This document shows positions 1 through 10,200 of a stretch of 64,000 nt of DNA, in pieces (within the stretch, counting starts at the first letter, position 1; the number at the start of each line of letters is the position of its first letter). The notes below the pieces were generated by a model that was not told the DNA's origin, did not search any database, and worked only from the letters and a program-made list of their open reading frames with translations. The stretch comes from Lewinellaceae bacterium (GTDB taxonomy: Bacteria > Bacteroidota > Bacteroidia > Chitinophagales > Saprospiraceae): the NCBI GenBank assembly GCA_020636405.1, contig JACJXW010000004.1:2108001-2172000 (forward strand), in the 5' to 3' direction. A program made the translations under genes and the position numbers.

Positions 1-885
1 GTCGGAATAATCCATATAGTTTTGGAACATGTCCGGCAGGTCGCCGGTGCCCTGGTTACAGCTGTTGGGGCCGGGGAAAGTACAAGGAGCGCCGGTGTAG
101 TTTGGCGCTCCGGCCGTCGGGGTGTCACTGACGAAGTCGTCGGCATTGCAGTTGCCGTCACCCCAGATGTGGCGAAGGTTGAGCCAGTGGCCTACCTCGT
201 GAGTGGCAGTACGGCCGAGGTCGAAAGGGGAAAGAGCGGTGCCGCCACGGCCGAAGTAGCGGTAGTCGATCACTACGCCATCGGTAGCGGCGCTGCCGCC
301 GGGAAACTGGGCGTACCCCAGGATGCTGCCGCCGATCTCACAAACCCAGAGGTTGAGGTAGTTGCCGGCAGGCCAGGCATCCTTGCCGCCGGAAGAGGCG
401 AACTTGACGGCGTCGTTGGTGCCGAAGGAGGAAGTACGGGTGGAAGCCGTACGCGTGATGCCGTTGGTGGGGTTGCCGCTGGGGTCTACTGTGGCCAGGC
501 AAAACTGGATCTCCGCATCAGCTGCAACACCCTGAAATACGGAAGGCGTGTTGGCGGCATCGGCATTTAGCCGCCGGAAGTCCTCGTTCAGCACATCGAT
601 CTGCGATTGTACCTGCGCGTTGGAAATGTTCTGCGAACTGTTCCGGTAGACAATGTGGACAACGGTGGGGATGACGATCGTCCCGGTAACGGCGCGCTGT
701 GCGTTTTGCTGTACATGCTCCGTGTGCCGTTCAATGGACTGGAGGCGCAGCGCCCGCTCGGGGTTGTTCTGGATCTGCTGCTCCAGGTACTCCATGGTTC
801 CGCAATTGCGAACCTGAGCAAAACTTGGAAGGCTCAGGCTAAGCAGGAACACCATACATAAAGCGAATGTTCTGGTTACTTTCAT
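1..885 (-). CDS. secreted M43-family zinc metalloprotease, C-terminally cut by window edge
   Basis: Reading the minus strand from the ATG at 885 gives an open frame to base 1, so the gene is partial at its 3' end. It starts with a signal peptide (MKVTRTFALC..., cleavage near SFAQ) and carries the pappalysin/cytophagalysin signature HEVGHWLNLRH (HExxHxxxxxH), whose three His bind zinc, followed by a region matching the downstream half of M43 domains with conserved Cys. The protein is a close paralog of the complete protease at 1414-4410: the two align nearly without gaps over about 290 residues, and the short leader just upstream of the ATG is also similar, so this is a tandem duplication. Expected to be exported and, by analogy with its neighbour, to carry a T9SS sorting domain beyond the window. 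Family assignment is firm; substrate unknown. Confidence 0.9.
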   Translation of the reverse strand, partial: MKVTRTFALCMVFLLSLSLPSFAQVRNCGTMEYLEQQIQNNPERALRLQSIERHTEHVQQNAQRAVTGTIVIPTVVHIVYRNSSQNISNAQVQSQIDVLNEDFRRLNADAANTPSVFQGVAADAEIQFCLATVDPSGNPTNGITRTASTRTSSFGTNDAVKFASSGGKDAWPAGNYLNLWVCEIGGSILGYAQFPGGSAATDGVVIDYRYFGRGGTALSPFDLGRTATHEVGHWLNLRHIWGDGNCNADDFVSDTPTAGAPNYTGAPCTFPGPNSCNQGTGDLPDMFQNYMDYSD

Positions 886-1413
886 CAGGCAGAATTGAGT
901 GGTTTAAATTAATAGATGAATTAATCCTTTACCGGTTCCATGGGGCAAAAAAACACCAGGCCTGGCCCAGGTACAAACTACCGGGCAGGCATCAGAAGTT
1001 GGGAGTAATAGAAGGATTTTGCCTTGTGTCGCCTCCGAATTGCGGCGATTCCATTGTCAGGTATTACCTATTTCTTCCGTCCTTATTTGAGGTTAAAAAA
1101 TAAGATAATAAATTATTATGTAAATAATTAATAGACAGGCGATTGGGCGTCAGGTGAAGCTATTGGCAGTATTGTCCATTGTGTTTAAATGTATGGTTAA
1201 AGCGCCTAAAAATAGGAAATAATTTTGCTTAGCAAATTTTTTTTAGACTAAAGTATGGCAGTTTTTTTAATAGGTAATATAAACGTCATTCAATTGTTTG
1301 GCAATCAGATAATTGTGAAATAAAAAAGCCCCGGGTTGGAAGACCCGGGGCTCTATATAATAACCTGTTTTTGGGGCAGGAGCGCCGGATAAGGACGCTC
1401 CCCTGTTTTTACA
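886..1413. other. intergenic region between the two M43 paralogs
   Basis: No convincing gene. It holds the leader of the gene at 1-885 and an AT-rich stretch (about 1085-1330). The block around 1220-1245 (containing TTTTGCTTAG and a T-rich run) resembles a block at about 4630-4660 upstream of the second paralog, so the duplicated unit probably included its promoter region. The 3' part contains the terminator of the 1414-4410 gene. Confidence 0.5.
1322..1352 (-). terminator. Rho-independent terminator of the M43 protease gene
   Basis: A perfect 10-bp stem (AGCCCCGGGT at 1327-1336 and its complement at 1343-1352) with a 6-nt loop. On the minus strand it is followed by a run of six T, about 60 bases after the stop codon of the gene at 1414-4410. 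Confidence 0.85.
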
Positions 1414-4410
1414 TTATCGTGTCACCACAAACTTTTTGGTCAGAGCCTGTCCATCGGCCAGCAGGTGGATGGCGTACACACCAGGCGCCATCTGGCTGAC
1501 ATCAACCGCAGCTTCCTGCCTGCCTGCTTCGGCGGTAAAGGACTGGCGGTAAACCTGCTGTCCGGCCAGGTTGGTTACGATCAGCTGTACCTGCCCAGTC
1601 TGCTGGTGGTGGAAGACCAGGTTGAGTTCCTCGCGAACCGGGTTCGGGAACAATTTCAGGTAGGAGGCAGGCGATTCAGGGGAAACCTGATCCTGTTGGC
1701 GGGTATTTTCCTCTTCTTTATCGGTAACGACTATATCAGCGCCGGCCTGGCGGGCGCCGTTCGTACAACCGAGGATCTCCACATCGTCGATGTAGACATA
1801 GTCGGAGTTGCCGGAAGCATCGCAACGGAAACGGAAGCGGGTAGTGGAGGTAAAGGTTCCCGTGATCACGATCGACTCATTATACCTTTGGTTGTTGTTG
1901 AAATCCGTTCCGCTGGCCCAAGAGACAAGGGTGGAGTAGGAGGCCCCTCCGTTAGTGGACGCCTGCAGCCAGAAATCTTCATTGGTTTCCATGCTTACCG
2001 GGTAGTAGGAGAAATTGATGGTTACCTCGGAGTAGGAAGCCAGGTTGAGGTTATCAGTGGTCATCACCGAAGAGGAAGTGTTGTCTCTTAGGCGAATGCT
2101 GTAGCTGCCGCTGCTGGCGTAAATGGAACCGCTCACTCTGGCACAATCGGAGCCACCGTCATTCCAGATGCCCCAACCGCCTTCAAAGTTGTTGAAATCT
2201 ATGGTACCGTACGTGCAGCCGCCGCCACAGGGTGGACAGGAACCACCGCAATCGACACCGGTTTCATCACCGTTCTGGATGCCATCGCTACAAGAAGGGC
2301 CGGTGGCGCCGCCCACACAGAAATTGGTGGTTTCGGAAGCGCCGAAGGAGCCGCCGGAAGCCAGGGCGCTGCCGCTGGAATCATCCGTAAGGGAATAGGA
2401 GCCATTGCCATAAGCGCAGCAAATGCCGTCGCCGTAGGCGTCGTAGATGATAAAGTCGTAACAGCCATCCGTCAGGCAGAGGTTTTCCACCACTGTCGAG
2501 CCATCAGGCTGAGATCCGTAGGTGCCGCCGGCGGCGACTACGGTGTTGCCGGCATCCCGGACTTCCCAGCGTGTCTCCTCAGGGTAGTTGTCCAATACGA
2601 TAGTCAGGGTTGCTCCATTCTCCTCGCACCCGCCGCCGCAGGGCGGGCAGGATCCGCCGCAGTCGACGCCGGTTTCATCGCCATTCTGGATGCCGTCCGT
2701 ACAGGTGATACACGGGGCGCAGTCGGGCCCTCCGCAGTCGACGCCGGTTTCATTGCCGTTCTGGATGCCGTCCGTACAGGTGGGGCAGGCCGGGCAATCG
2801 GGCCCTCCGCAGTCGACGCCGGTTTCGTTGCCGTTCTGGATGCCGTCCGTACAGGTGATACACGGGGCGCAGTCGGGCCCTCCGCAGTCGACGCCGGTTT
2901 CATTGCCGTTCTGGATGCCGTCCGTACAGGTGATACACGGGGCGCAGTCGGGCCCTCCGCAGTCGACGCCGGTTTCATTGCCGTTCTGGATGCCGTCGGT
3001 GCAGGTGGGGCCGCCGCCGCTGGTGCAGAAGGCGGTGCTTTCGCTAGAACCGAAAGCGCCGCCGGAGGCGATGGTATTGGCGCCATCGCTCAGGGAATAG
3101 GAGCCGCTACCATAGGCGCAGCAAATGCCGTCTCCGTAGGAGTCGAAGATGGTAAAGGTGTAATCGCCGCCCGTAAGATTGATATTTTCCACTACGGTTG
3201 CGCCCTGCTGGTTGCTGGCGTAGGGCCCGCCGGAAGCAACGACGGAACCACCGGAGTTGGTGAACTGCCAGGTCGTTTCCGCCGGGTAGTTGTCCAGGGT
3301 GAGGGTTAAGGTGAGGGCGTTGCCATTGCAGGGGCAGGCTGCGCAGGTGGAGCCGCCGCAGTCTACACCGGTTTCGTCACCGTTCTGAATGCCATCATCG
3401 CAGGTTGGGGGTGTACCCTGGCCGCAGCCGTTGGAAGCCAGCAGGCTGGCGCGGAAGCCACCGGGCTCGAACAAGGCGCGCATGCGCGTTTTTTGGCCCT
3501 GGGTATAGAGGTTCATGCAACCGTCATCGGAATAATCCATGTAGTTCTGGAACATATCAGGCAGGTCGCCGCCGCCGTCGTTACAGCTGTTGGGGCCGGG
3601 GAAGGAGCAGGGCGATCCGGTGTAATTGGGGCCGCCGGCGGTTGGGGTATCGCCGACGAAGTCATCGGCGTTGCAATTGCCATCGCCCCAGATGTGGCGC
3701 AGGTTGAGCCAGTGGCCGACCTCGTGGGTGGCGGTACGCCCCAGGTTGAAGGGCGACTGGGCGGTGCCGCCGCGGCCGGTGTAGCGGTAGTCATTGACTA
3801 CGCCGTCGGTAGCGGCGCTGCCGCCGGGAAATTGGGCGTAGCCTAGGATGCCGCCGCCGATATCGCAAACCCAAAAGTTGAGGTAGTCGCTGGCGGGCCA
3901 GGCGTCTTTACCGCCGGAAGAGGCGAACTTGACGGCGTCGTTGGTGCCGAAAGAAGAGGTGCGGGTTGATGCCGTCCGGGTGATGCCCGAGGTCGGGTTG
4001 CCACTAGGGTCTACGGTGGCCAGGCAGAATTCGATCTCGGCATCAGCGGCTACCCCCAGGAATACCGAAGGCGTATTGGCGGCATCGGCATTGAGCCGGC
4101 GGAAGTCTTCATTCAGCACATCGATCTGCGATTGTACCTGGGCATCGCTAATGTTCTCCGCACCGTTCTTATAGACAATATGTACCACTACCGGGATGGT
4201 AATGGTACCAGTAACGGCGCGTTGGGCCTGTTGCTGAACCCGTTCGGTATGCCGTTCGATGAATTGCTGGCGCAGTTCCATTTCCGGGTTGTCCTGCAAC
4301 TGCTGCTGGAGGTATTCCATGGTGCCGCAATTGCGTACCTGGGCGAAACTACTGGTATTCAGCCCGGCCAGGATCAGCAGGCAAAGTGCGAAGCGTTTAC
4401 ATAATTTCAT
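1414..4410 (-). CDS. secreted M43 metalloprotease with Cys-rich DGIQNG repeats and T9SS sorting domain
   Basis: 998 residues. A signal peptide (about 1-24, ending SFAQ) is followed by an M43 pappalysin/cytophagalysin domain with the zinc motif HEVGHWLNLRH at residues 229-239. Then come seven Cys-rich repeats of the type CxDGIQNGxETGVDCGG, five of them consecutive, interleaved with two beta-rich modules containing LDNYPxET and YGDGICCAYG. Next is a MAM/jelly-roll-like module (about 760-890), and finally a C-terminal T9SS type A domain starting at LFPNPVREE and ending FVVTR. Expected to be exported by T9SS and anchored or released at the surface, acting on proteins outside the cell. It is paralogous to the partial gene at 1-885. 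The in-frame 75-bp repeats make the region prone to slippage. Function by family; substrate not known. Confidence 0.92.
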   Translation of the reverse strand: MKLCKRFALCLLILAGLNTSSFAQVRNCGTMEYLQQQLQDNPEMELRQQFIERHTERVQQQAQRAVTGTITIPVVVHIVYKNGAENISDAQVQSQIDVLNEDFRRLNADAANTPSVFLGVAADAEIEFCLATVDPSGNPTSGITRTASTRTSSFGTNDAVKFASSGGKDAWPASDYLNFWVCDIGGGILGYAQFPGGSAATDGVVNDYRYTGRGGTAQSPFNLGRTATHEVGHWLNLRHIWGDGNCNADDFVGDTPTAGGPNYTGSPCSFPGPNSCNDGGGDLPDMFQNYMDYSDDGCMNLYTQGQKTRMRALFEPGGFRASLLASNGCGQGTPPTCDDGIQNGDETGVDCGGSTCAACPCNGNALTLTLTLDNYPAETTWQFTNSGGSVVASGGPYASNQQGATVVENINLTGGDYTFTIFDSYGDGICCAYGSGSYSLSDGANTIASGGAFGSSESTAFCTSGGGPTCTDGIQNGNETGVDCGGPDCAPCITCTDGIQNGNETGVDCGGPDCAPCITCTDGIQNGNETGVDCGGPDCPACPTCTDGIQNGNETGVDCGGPDCAPCITCTDGIQNGDETGVDCGGSCPPCGGGCEENGATLTIVLDNYPEETRWEVRDAGNTVVAAGGTYGSQPDGSTVVENLCLTDGCYDFIIYDAYGDGICCAYGNGSYSLTDDSSGSALASGGSFGASETTNFCVGGATGPSCSDGIQNGDETGVDCGGSCPPCGGGCTYGTIDFNNFEGGWGIWNDGGSDCARVSGSIYASSGSYSIRLRDNTSSSVMTTDNLNLASYSEVTINFSYYPVSMETNEDFWLQASTNGGASYSTLVSWASGTDFNNNQRYNESIVITGTFTSTTRFRFRCDASGNSDYVYIDDVEILGCTNGARQAGADIVVTDKEEENTRQQDQVSPESPASYLKLFPNPVREELNLVFHHQQTGQVQLIVTNLAGQQVYRQSFTAEAGRQEAAVDVSQMAPGVYAIHLLADGQALTKKFVVTR
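2650..3010 (-). repeat. 75-bp in-frame tandem repeat array
   Basis: The word AGTCGACGCC recurs at 2661, 2736, 2811, 2886 and 2961, exactly 75 bp apart, with near-identical units between. Each unit encodes 25 residues of the Cys-rich DGIQNG repeat inside the M43 protease. More diverged copies lie at about 2250 and 3360. Confidence 0.9.
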
Positions 4411-4831
4411 AAAGGCAAAATTGAGTGAGTTAAGAATTATGGTTTTATTTGCGCTCTTTCGGGTTTTGGTGTGTAGAAACTATTTGAACATCTGCTGTAG
4501 GATGCGCCACGGTTGGCCCGTCCAGTGCCTGCTTGGCAAAATGCTTGGGCCTTTGTTTTTAAAGGGTTTAAGCCGGAGGTGGGCCAGCGGTAGGCCCTGC
4601 GTCGCTCATAGTAGGTTTGGAAAAGACGGCTAAAATTAAAAAAATATTTTGCTTAGAAACAATTTTTAAAAACTTTATGAAGGAGTTTGCGCTACGAGGC
4701 CCAATAGGCGTTCGGCTCCTTTATCCTTCAAGGGGCCATTCCGGGCCATCTGCATTCGGCCTTCCCTCATTCCCCAATAATTCTTATCTTGACCTGTAGC
4801 ACCAAATGCAGTCTCAAAAACCCGAGCCACA
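4411..4831. other. intergenic region, divergent promoters
   Basis: Separates the minus-strand protease from the plus-strand operon at 4832. It holds the conserved leader next to 4410 (similar to that before the gene at 1-885) and an AT-rich block near 4625-4680. I see no RNA gene or further coding sequence. Confidence 0.45.
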
Positions 4832-5218
4832 ATGACGCCAAAAGAAAGAATTTACGATGCCTTCGGCGAATTGCTCTACCTGGTTGCCCGGGCCGACGGG
4901 CTCATACAGCCAGAGGAGGTAGAATCCTTAGAGAAGATCCTGAAGGGCCATCCCAAAGCCCGGCAGATCAAGTGGTCGTTCGACTACGAGCGCACCCGGA
5001 GGAATGACCCCGAAGACCTCTATCTGAAAGTTATCCAGCGCTGCCGCGAGAATGGCCCCGACCCGGAATACCAGTTCCTCATCGAGATGCTGGAAGAAGT
5101 CGCCCGGGCCAGTGCAGGCATCGACCGAGCCGAAAAAGGGGTGATCGAGGGTTTTGTGCACGACCTTACCGAACGGTTCAAAAAGGATATTCAAAGTATT
5201 AACGAACTGAAATTTTGA
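4832..5218 (+). CDS. TerB-like helical protein
   Basis: 128 residues, all-helical by appearance, with no signal peptide or membrane segment. The opening (an LYLVARADGLIQPEEVESL stretch at about 14-32) has the A-D-G-x-[IV]-x-x-x-E pattern of the TerB/DjlA N-terminal fold, which is repeated in weaker form around ASAGIDRAEKGVI (about 94-106). TerB-fold proteins are cytosolic and linked to stress or metal-dependent membrane processes, but the precise role here is unknown. Its stop codon is 4 bases before the start of the next gene, so the two are probably co-transcribed and translationally linked. Confidence 0.6.
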   Translation: MTPKERIYDAFGELLYLVARADGLIQPEEVESLEKILKGHPKARQIKWSFDYERTRRNDPEDLYLKVIQRCRENGPDPEYQFLIEMLEEVARASAGIDRAEKGVIEGFVHDLTERFKKDIQSINELKF

Positions 5219-5222
5219 CCTC

Positions 5223-6152
5223 ATGCAAACTATTCTCGGCGCCGGGGGCGCCATTGGAGCGCCGCTTGCCAAAGCGCTGAAGGAATATACTGATGATATA
5301 CGCCTGGTCAGCCGGCATCCGGAGAAAGTCAATGAAACCGACCATATTTTTACCGCCGACCTGACGGCCCCGGAGCAGGTCAATAAAGCAGTGGAGGGCT
5401 CGGAGATCGTTTACCTTATCGTCGGCCTGCCTTACGACATCAAAGCCTGGCGCCGGCACTGGCCCGCACTCCTGCGCAACGTCATCGAAGCCTGTAAAGC
5501 CCACGGTTCCAAGCTCGTCTTTTTCGACAACATCTATATGTACGACCCGGACTATCTGGGCAGGATGACAGAGTCCACCCCCTTCCGTCCGGTGAGTAAG
5601 AAGGGAAGGGTGAGAGAGCAACTCGTCCATATGATCATGGATGGGGTAGAGGCCGGTAGCCTGACCGCCCTTATCGCCCGTGCCGCCGACTTCTACGGGC
5701 CGGGTGTTCAGAGCAGCGTCCTGCAGGAAACGGTGCTGAAAAACATGATGCAGGGTAAAAAGGGGCAATGGTTTGCCCGCCTCGATAAGCACCATTCCTT
5801 TACGTATACCCCCGATGCCGGCAAGGCCACTGCTATCCTGGGCAACACCCCCGACGCCTACAACCAGCCCTGGCACTTGCCGACCAGCCATGAGCAACTG
5901 ACGGGCAGAGCCTGGATCGATCTCTTCGCCCGGGTGATGGATGTCAAACCTGGCTATCAGGCCCTGCCCACCTGGCTGCTTTCTCTGGCGGGCTTGTTCG
6001 TACCCCTGATGCGGGAACTGGCGGAAATGGCCTACCAATACGACCGGGATTATTTCTTCGACAGCAGTAAATTCGAGCGGCGGTTCGACTTCCGGATCAC
6101 GCCTTACGAGGAGGGCGTGAAAGAGGTGGTGCGGGTAGCCCGAGAAGGGTAG
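5223..6152 (+). CDS. NAD(P)-dependent epimerase/dehydratase family protein (extended SDR)
   Basis: 309 residues. The N-terminus shows a glycine-rich nucleotide-binding loop (TILGAGGAIGAPLAKAL), a strand ending in a conserved D in the TADLTAP region, and VYLIVGLPY, matching the Rossmann part of extended short-chain dehydrogenases. FFDNIYMYD takes the place of the usual S-x-x-x-Y region, and a C-terminal substrate-binding half follows. The classic YxxxK is not clear, so it may be a NAD(P)-binding enzyme of the atypical SDR group rather than a sugar epimerase. It follows the TerB-like gene by 4 bp. Substrate cannot be inferred. Confidence 0.75.
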   Translation: MQTILGAGGAIGAPLAKALKEYTDDIRLVSRHPEKVNETDHIFTADLTAPEQVNKAVEGSEIVYLIVGLPYDIKAWRRHWPALLRNVIEACKAHGSKLVFFDNIYMYDPDYLGRMTESTPFRPVSKKGRVREQLVHMIMDGVEAGSLTALIARAADFYGPGVQSSVLQETVLKNMMQGKKGQWFARLDKHHSFTYTPDAGKATAILGNTPDAYNQPWHLPTSHEQLTGRAWIDLFARVMDVKPGYQALPTWLLSLAGLFVPLMRELAEMAYQYDRDYFFDSSKFERRFDFRITPYEEGVKEVVRVAREG

Positions 6153-6237
6153 GTGTACTCGAATGGCCACTGATTCGGATGCTGTTTAGCCCTTTCTCCC
6201 GAAAAACACATTCTACAGTAGGTTTCCGGTATGTGAT

Positions 6238-6245
6238 TACCTTTG
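6238..6245 (+). promoter_or_regulatory. putative Bacteroidota -7 promoter element
   Basis: TACCTTTG matches the TAnnTTTG -7 consensus used by the Bacteroidota primary sigma factor and lies 18 bases before the SDR start codon, which implies a short leader. The -33 element is only weakly represented by a T-rich triplet near 6222. Confidence 0.4.
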
Positions 6246-6262
6246 TGGAATAAACCTATCCG

Positions 6263-7054
6263 ATGACAACTTTCTCCTTTAATGAAAAAACAGCTATAGT
6301 CAGCGGCGCCGGCGCCGGCATCGGATTTGAGATTGCCCGGCAGCTTTCCCTGTCTGGCGCCTCCGTCATTCTGAATGATATGGATGGAAGTTTAGCGGCC
6401 GAAGCGGCGGGAAAGATCCGTGCGGAGGGGGGAGCGTGCCAGGCTGTGCCTGGAGATGCCAGCAACCTTGAAGTCATCCATAAGATGGTGGAAACTGCTG
6501 TTCGGGAGTTTGGGCGGCTGGACCTGGCCATTGCCAACGCCGGGATCACCACCTACGGCCGTTTTCTCGAATACAAACCGGAGCACTTTCAGCGGCTGGT
6601 CGCTGTCAACCTCCAGGGCTCGTTCTTCCTTGCCCAGGCCTCCGCCCGGCAGATGGTGCAACAAGGAACCGGTGGCCGCATCCTCTTTATATCTTCCGTC
6701 ACCGGACACCAGGCACATCCCAACCTGGCTGCCTATGGCATGACCAAGGCCGCTTTGGAAATGCTGGCCAAAAGCCTGGGGGTAGAACTGGCGCCCCACG
6801 GCATTACCGTCAACGCCGTCGCCCCCGGCGCTACCCTTACCGAGCGGACCCTGCGAACGGAGCCTGACTACCAGGCCACCTGGAGCCGCCTGACCCCGAC
6901 CGGCGCTGCCTCAACCCCTGCCGATATCGCTCATGCCGCCCTCTTCTTATTGTCCGGTCAGGCCCGGCAGATCACAGGCCAGAGCCTGGTAGTAGACGGT
7001 GGCTGGACGGCGGTCAGCCCTGCTCCGATGGGCCCGGATCCAACTGGAACATAG
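6263..7054 (+). CDS. SDR family NAD(P)-dependent oxidoreductase
   Basis: 263 residues, the classical short-chain dehydrogenase length. Seen in order: TGxxxGxG-type cofactor loop (VSGAGAGIGF, about 13-22), DMDG after the second strand, NAGITTYG (conserved NAG), SSVTGHQAHPNLAAYGMTK with catalytic Ser, Tyr and Lys, and the C-terminal ITGQSLVVDGGWT. Likely a cytosolic oxidoreductase of the 3-oxoacyl-ACP reductase or glucose 1-dehydrogenase-like group; the substrate cannot be told from sequence. It has its own promoter-like element and is not obviously in an operon. Confidence 0.9.
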   Translation: MTTFSFNEKTAIVSGAGAGIGFEIARQLSLSGASVILNDMDGSLAAEAAGKIRAEGGACQAVPGDASNLEVIHKMVETAVREFGRLDLAIANAGITTYGRFLEYKPEHFQRLVAVNLQGSFFLAQASARQMVQQGTGGRILFISSVTGHQAHPNLAAYGMTKAALEMLAKSLGVELAPHGITVNAVAPGATLTERTLRTEPDYQATWSRLTPTGAASTPADIAHAALFLLSGQARQITGQSLVVDGGWTAVSPAPMGPDPTGT

Positions 7055-7290
7055 GTGGTGGTTTTTCAAAGAGAGTGCTTCCGTGTTTTTAGCTTTATGA
7101 CTTCCTGCGACATCCTTGCTTCCAAGCCGGAAGCCGGGCCCGAACGAAGCGGTTGATGGAGAAAATACGAAGGCGTAAAACAGCACTGGAATGGTCGTTT
7201 TTTTCGAAATTGCCGTAGCTACAGTGTCCCATGATTTGTGGGACGTGCATTCGTGTTGAAAATTTCGGTACCCGTTTAAAGCAGGATTTC

Positions 7291-10200
7291 ATGAAACAGC
7301 TTTTCGGCCTCTTTTATCTAGCCGGTTCTTCGAGCCGTGAGCCATTCCATCCAGGCAGGTATAGGTATGCTTTTGCCTGCTTTGCCCTGGGGCTGGCTTC
7401 TGTGCTTTCCGCCCAGATCCCGGCCAACACCATCGGGGCCAACCCGCTTGCGCTGAAATGGAATCAGATCCATACCGATCGGGTACAGGTCATTTTTCCG
7501 CAGGGACTTGAGGCGGCAGGGCAGCGGGTGGCCAATATAGTGCACTATCTTTGGGATAACCACGCCGAGTCCGTCGGAGAAACCCGGCAAAAAGTGACCA
7601 TCCTGCTTCAGAACCAAACCATCATTCCCAACGGGTTCGTCACCGTTGGCCCTTTTCGGTCGGAATTTTACATGACCCCGCCCCAGTTTAATATCACGGC
7701 CGATTGGGTGGATGGATTGGCCATTCATGAGTACCGGCACGTCCAGCAACTGGGGAATTCAAAAAATGGCGTGACCCGGCTGGTGAAAACAATATCCGGC
7801 TCCTGGGGCTGGGGAGGTATGTTTGGCCTGGCGCTACCGCGGTGGTACCTCGAAGGAGACGCCACGGTGATGGAGACCGCCCTTACCGCTTCGGGAAGAG
7901 GGCGCCTGCCGGCCTTTGATATGGAATACCGTTCTCTGGCCCTCCATGATCTTCGCTATTCCTATGAAAAAGCCGCCGCCGGTTCCCTGAAGGATTTTGT
8001 ACCTGACTGGTATAAGCTTGGCTATTACCTGACGGCCCATGCCCGGGAGTCCTTCGGGAAGGACATTTGGGCAGGGGTCGTTGCCGATGCCAGCAGTTAC
8101 CGGGGGCTCTTTTACCCTTTCAGTAAAAGCCTGGAGAAGAGGACGGGGTTAAACCCCAGGGCGTTGTACCGGCAAACAATGGATGCACTGGAACAGGAAT
8201 GGGGCGGGGATGCAGAAAAAAAGGCGGTTCCTGCCGTTAAGCAGGCCAATACCCGGCCCAAAAAGAATGTGACCCACTACACCAACCCGCAGTACCTGGA
8301 TGCGGAGGCCCTTGTTGTGGTCAAAAGTGGTTATGACCAGGTGCCGGTTCTCATCGAGATTGGGCCTGAAGGGCAGGAAAAAAAGCTCACTGAACCGGGG
8401 ATTATTTTCGACCCCCTGAATACCACCTTATCGTTGGCCGATGGCCTGCTGTGCTGGGCGGAGATCAGTTATGACCCCCGCTGGCGAAATAAGAACTTCT
8501 CCATCGTGCGCAGTTACAATATACCTGCCCGGCAGAAGAAAAAGCTGACTTCCCGTACCAAATATTTTTCTCCTGCCCTCTCTTCACAGGCGCGATGGAT
8601 CGTAGCGGCTGAGGCCGATGAGCAAATGCAATACAGCCTGGTGATACTGAATGCGGAAACCGGAGAACTCCTTCGCAAATTGCCCAATCCCGACAATTAC
8701 TTTTACGCTTTCCCCTGCTGGACGGAGGATGGCCAACACATCATTGTGGCCGCCCAGAAAGGGGAAACCAGTGCCCTGCAAATGATCCATTGGGAGACGG
8801 GAGCCGTGGAGTGGCTGACAGAACCCGCTCATCAACAGGCCAGCCACCCTTTTCAGAAAGGGGAATACCTTTATTTCTCCGGGGCTTTCACGGGCATCAA
8901 TAATATTTTTGCGCTGCGCCTGGAAGATAAGGCGATCTTTCAATTGACCGATTCTCCCCTGGGGGCTTTCCAGCCGGCCCTTTCTCCGGATGGCCGGAAA
9001 CTGGCGTACAGTGAATTTCATCCCAGGGGCTATAACGTCGTGGAAGTGGATCTGGATCAGGCTCTTTGGCGGCCATACGATGCGGGCCGCCCTCCCCGTT
9101 TCCGGTATGCGGAAACGCTGGAAGAGCAGGAAGGCGGAAGTATCGTAGATAAAGTGGGTAAGGAAACCTTCCCGGTTGAAAAGTTCAATAAATGGAGCGG
9201 GATCGTCAACTTCCACAGTTGGTTACCCTATATCGACCATCCCGTCTATGGCGCCCGCTTTCTTTCCGACAACAAATTCGGCACCCTTTCCATGGAGGCC
9301 GGTTCTTATTACAATATCAATGAACGAACGTGGACAGTCGCCGCCGGCGCCACTTATGCGGAGCTCTATCCCATTATCAATACCAGTTTCCTTTCCGGGA
9401 ACCGCTCGGCGGTGATCTACAATTTTTCTGCCGGGAACGACACCACCATTTACTCCAATGCCTACGTGGAGGAGTGGCGGGAAAACCGGGTGTCCGGCGG
9501 TTTGGCCCTTCCGCTGAATTTGACTAAAGGCAATTTTTTCAATAGCCTTACCCTGCGGGCTGATTACCAGCGCATCAACCTGGACGTAGGCGGCAATTTC
9601 GATAACCCGGACAATTCCCGGGATACCGTGATCATTGGGCCCGGCCGGCTGGACGAGCTGTCCTTCCTGTTCCGGGAACCTTTGCAAAATACTGCGCTCA
9701 ATGCGGTGGCACTGCGGCTGGCCCTGCGCAGTTTTCGCCGGACGGCCCTCCAGCACCTCAACCCCAGGCTGGGGCTTAGCGTCGACCTGAATTACCGGAG
9801 TACTTTTGGCAATAAAACTTACCAGAGCGATGTTTTTCTGGGCAGAGCCGGCCTGTTTTTACCGGGGGTAGGCCGCAACCATAGTTTGGTGCTCAATGGC
9901 TTGTACCAGCGGCAGGATGTCCTCGACAACTACCGGTTTTCCAATTTATTTGTTTATCCCCGGGGATACAGCACCGTATTTGGAGACGAGGTGTTCAAAC
10001 TGGGGTTTGACTATCACTTCCCTCTTTTTTACCCCGACCGGGCCGTTGGCGGGCTGGCCTTTCTGAAACGCGTCAAGGCCAGCGTGTTCTACGACCATGC
10101 CTGGCTGACGGCGGATTCGCCCTTTAGCAATACCTGGATACAGCATTCAACCGGATTGGAGCTGACCTTTGACGTTCGGTTCCTACGCCTGCTGGAGGTG

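Noticed and set aside
2650..3010. CRISPR array
   Set aside because: The 75-bp periodic sequence is in frame and encodes protein repeats of the M43 protease; there are no spacers.
4426..4625. Possible tRNA or small RNA upstream of the TerB-like gene
   Set aside because: No cloverleaf or conserved tRNA words (GTTCRANNC) could be found; only partial GC-rich stretches.
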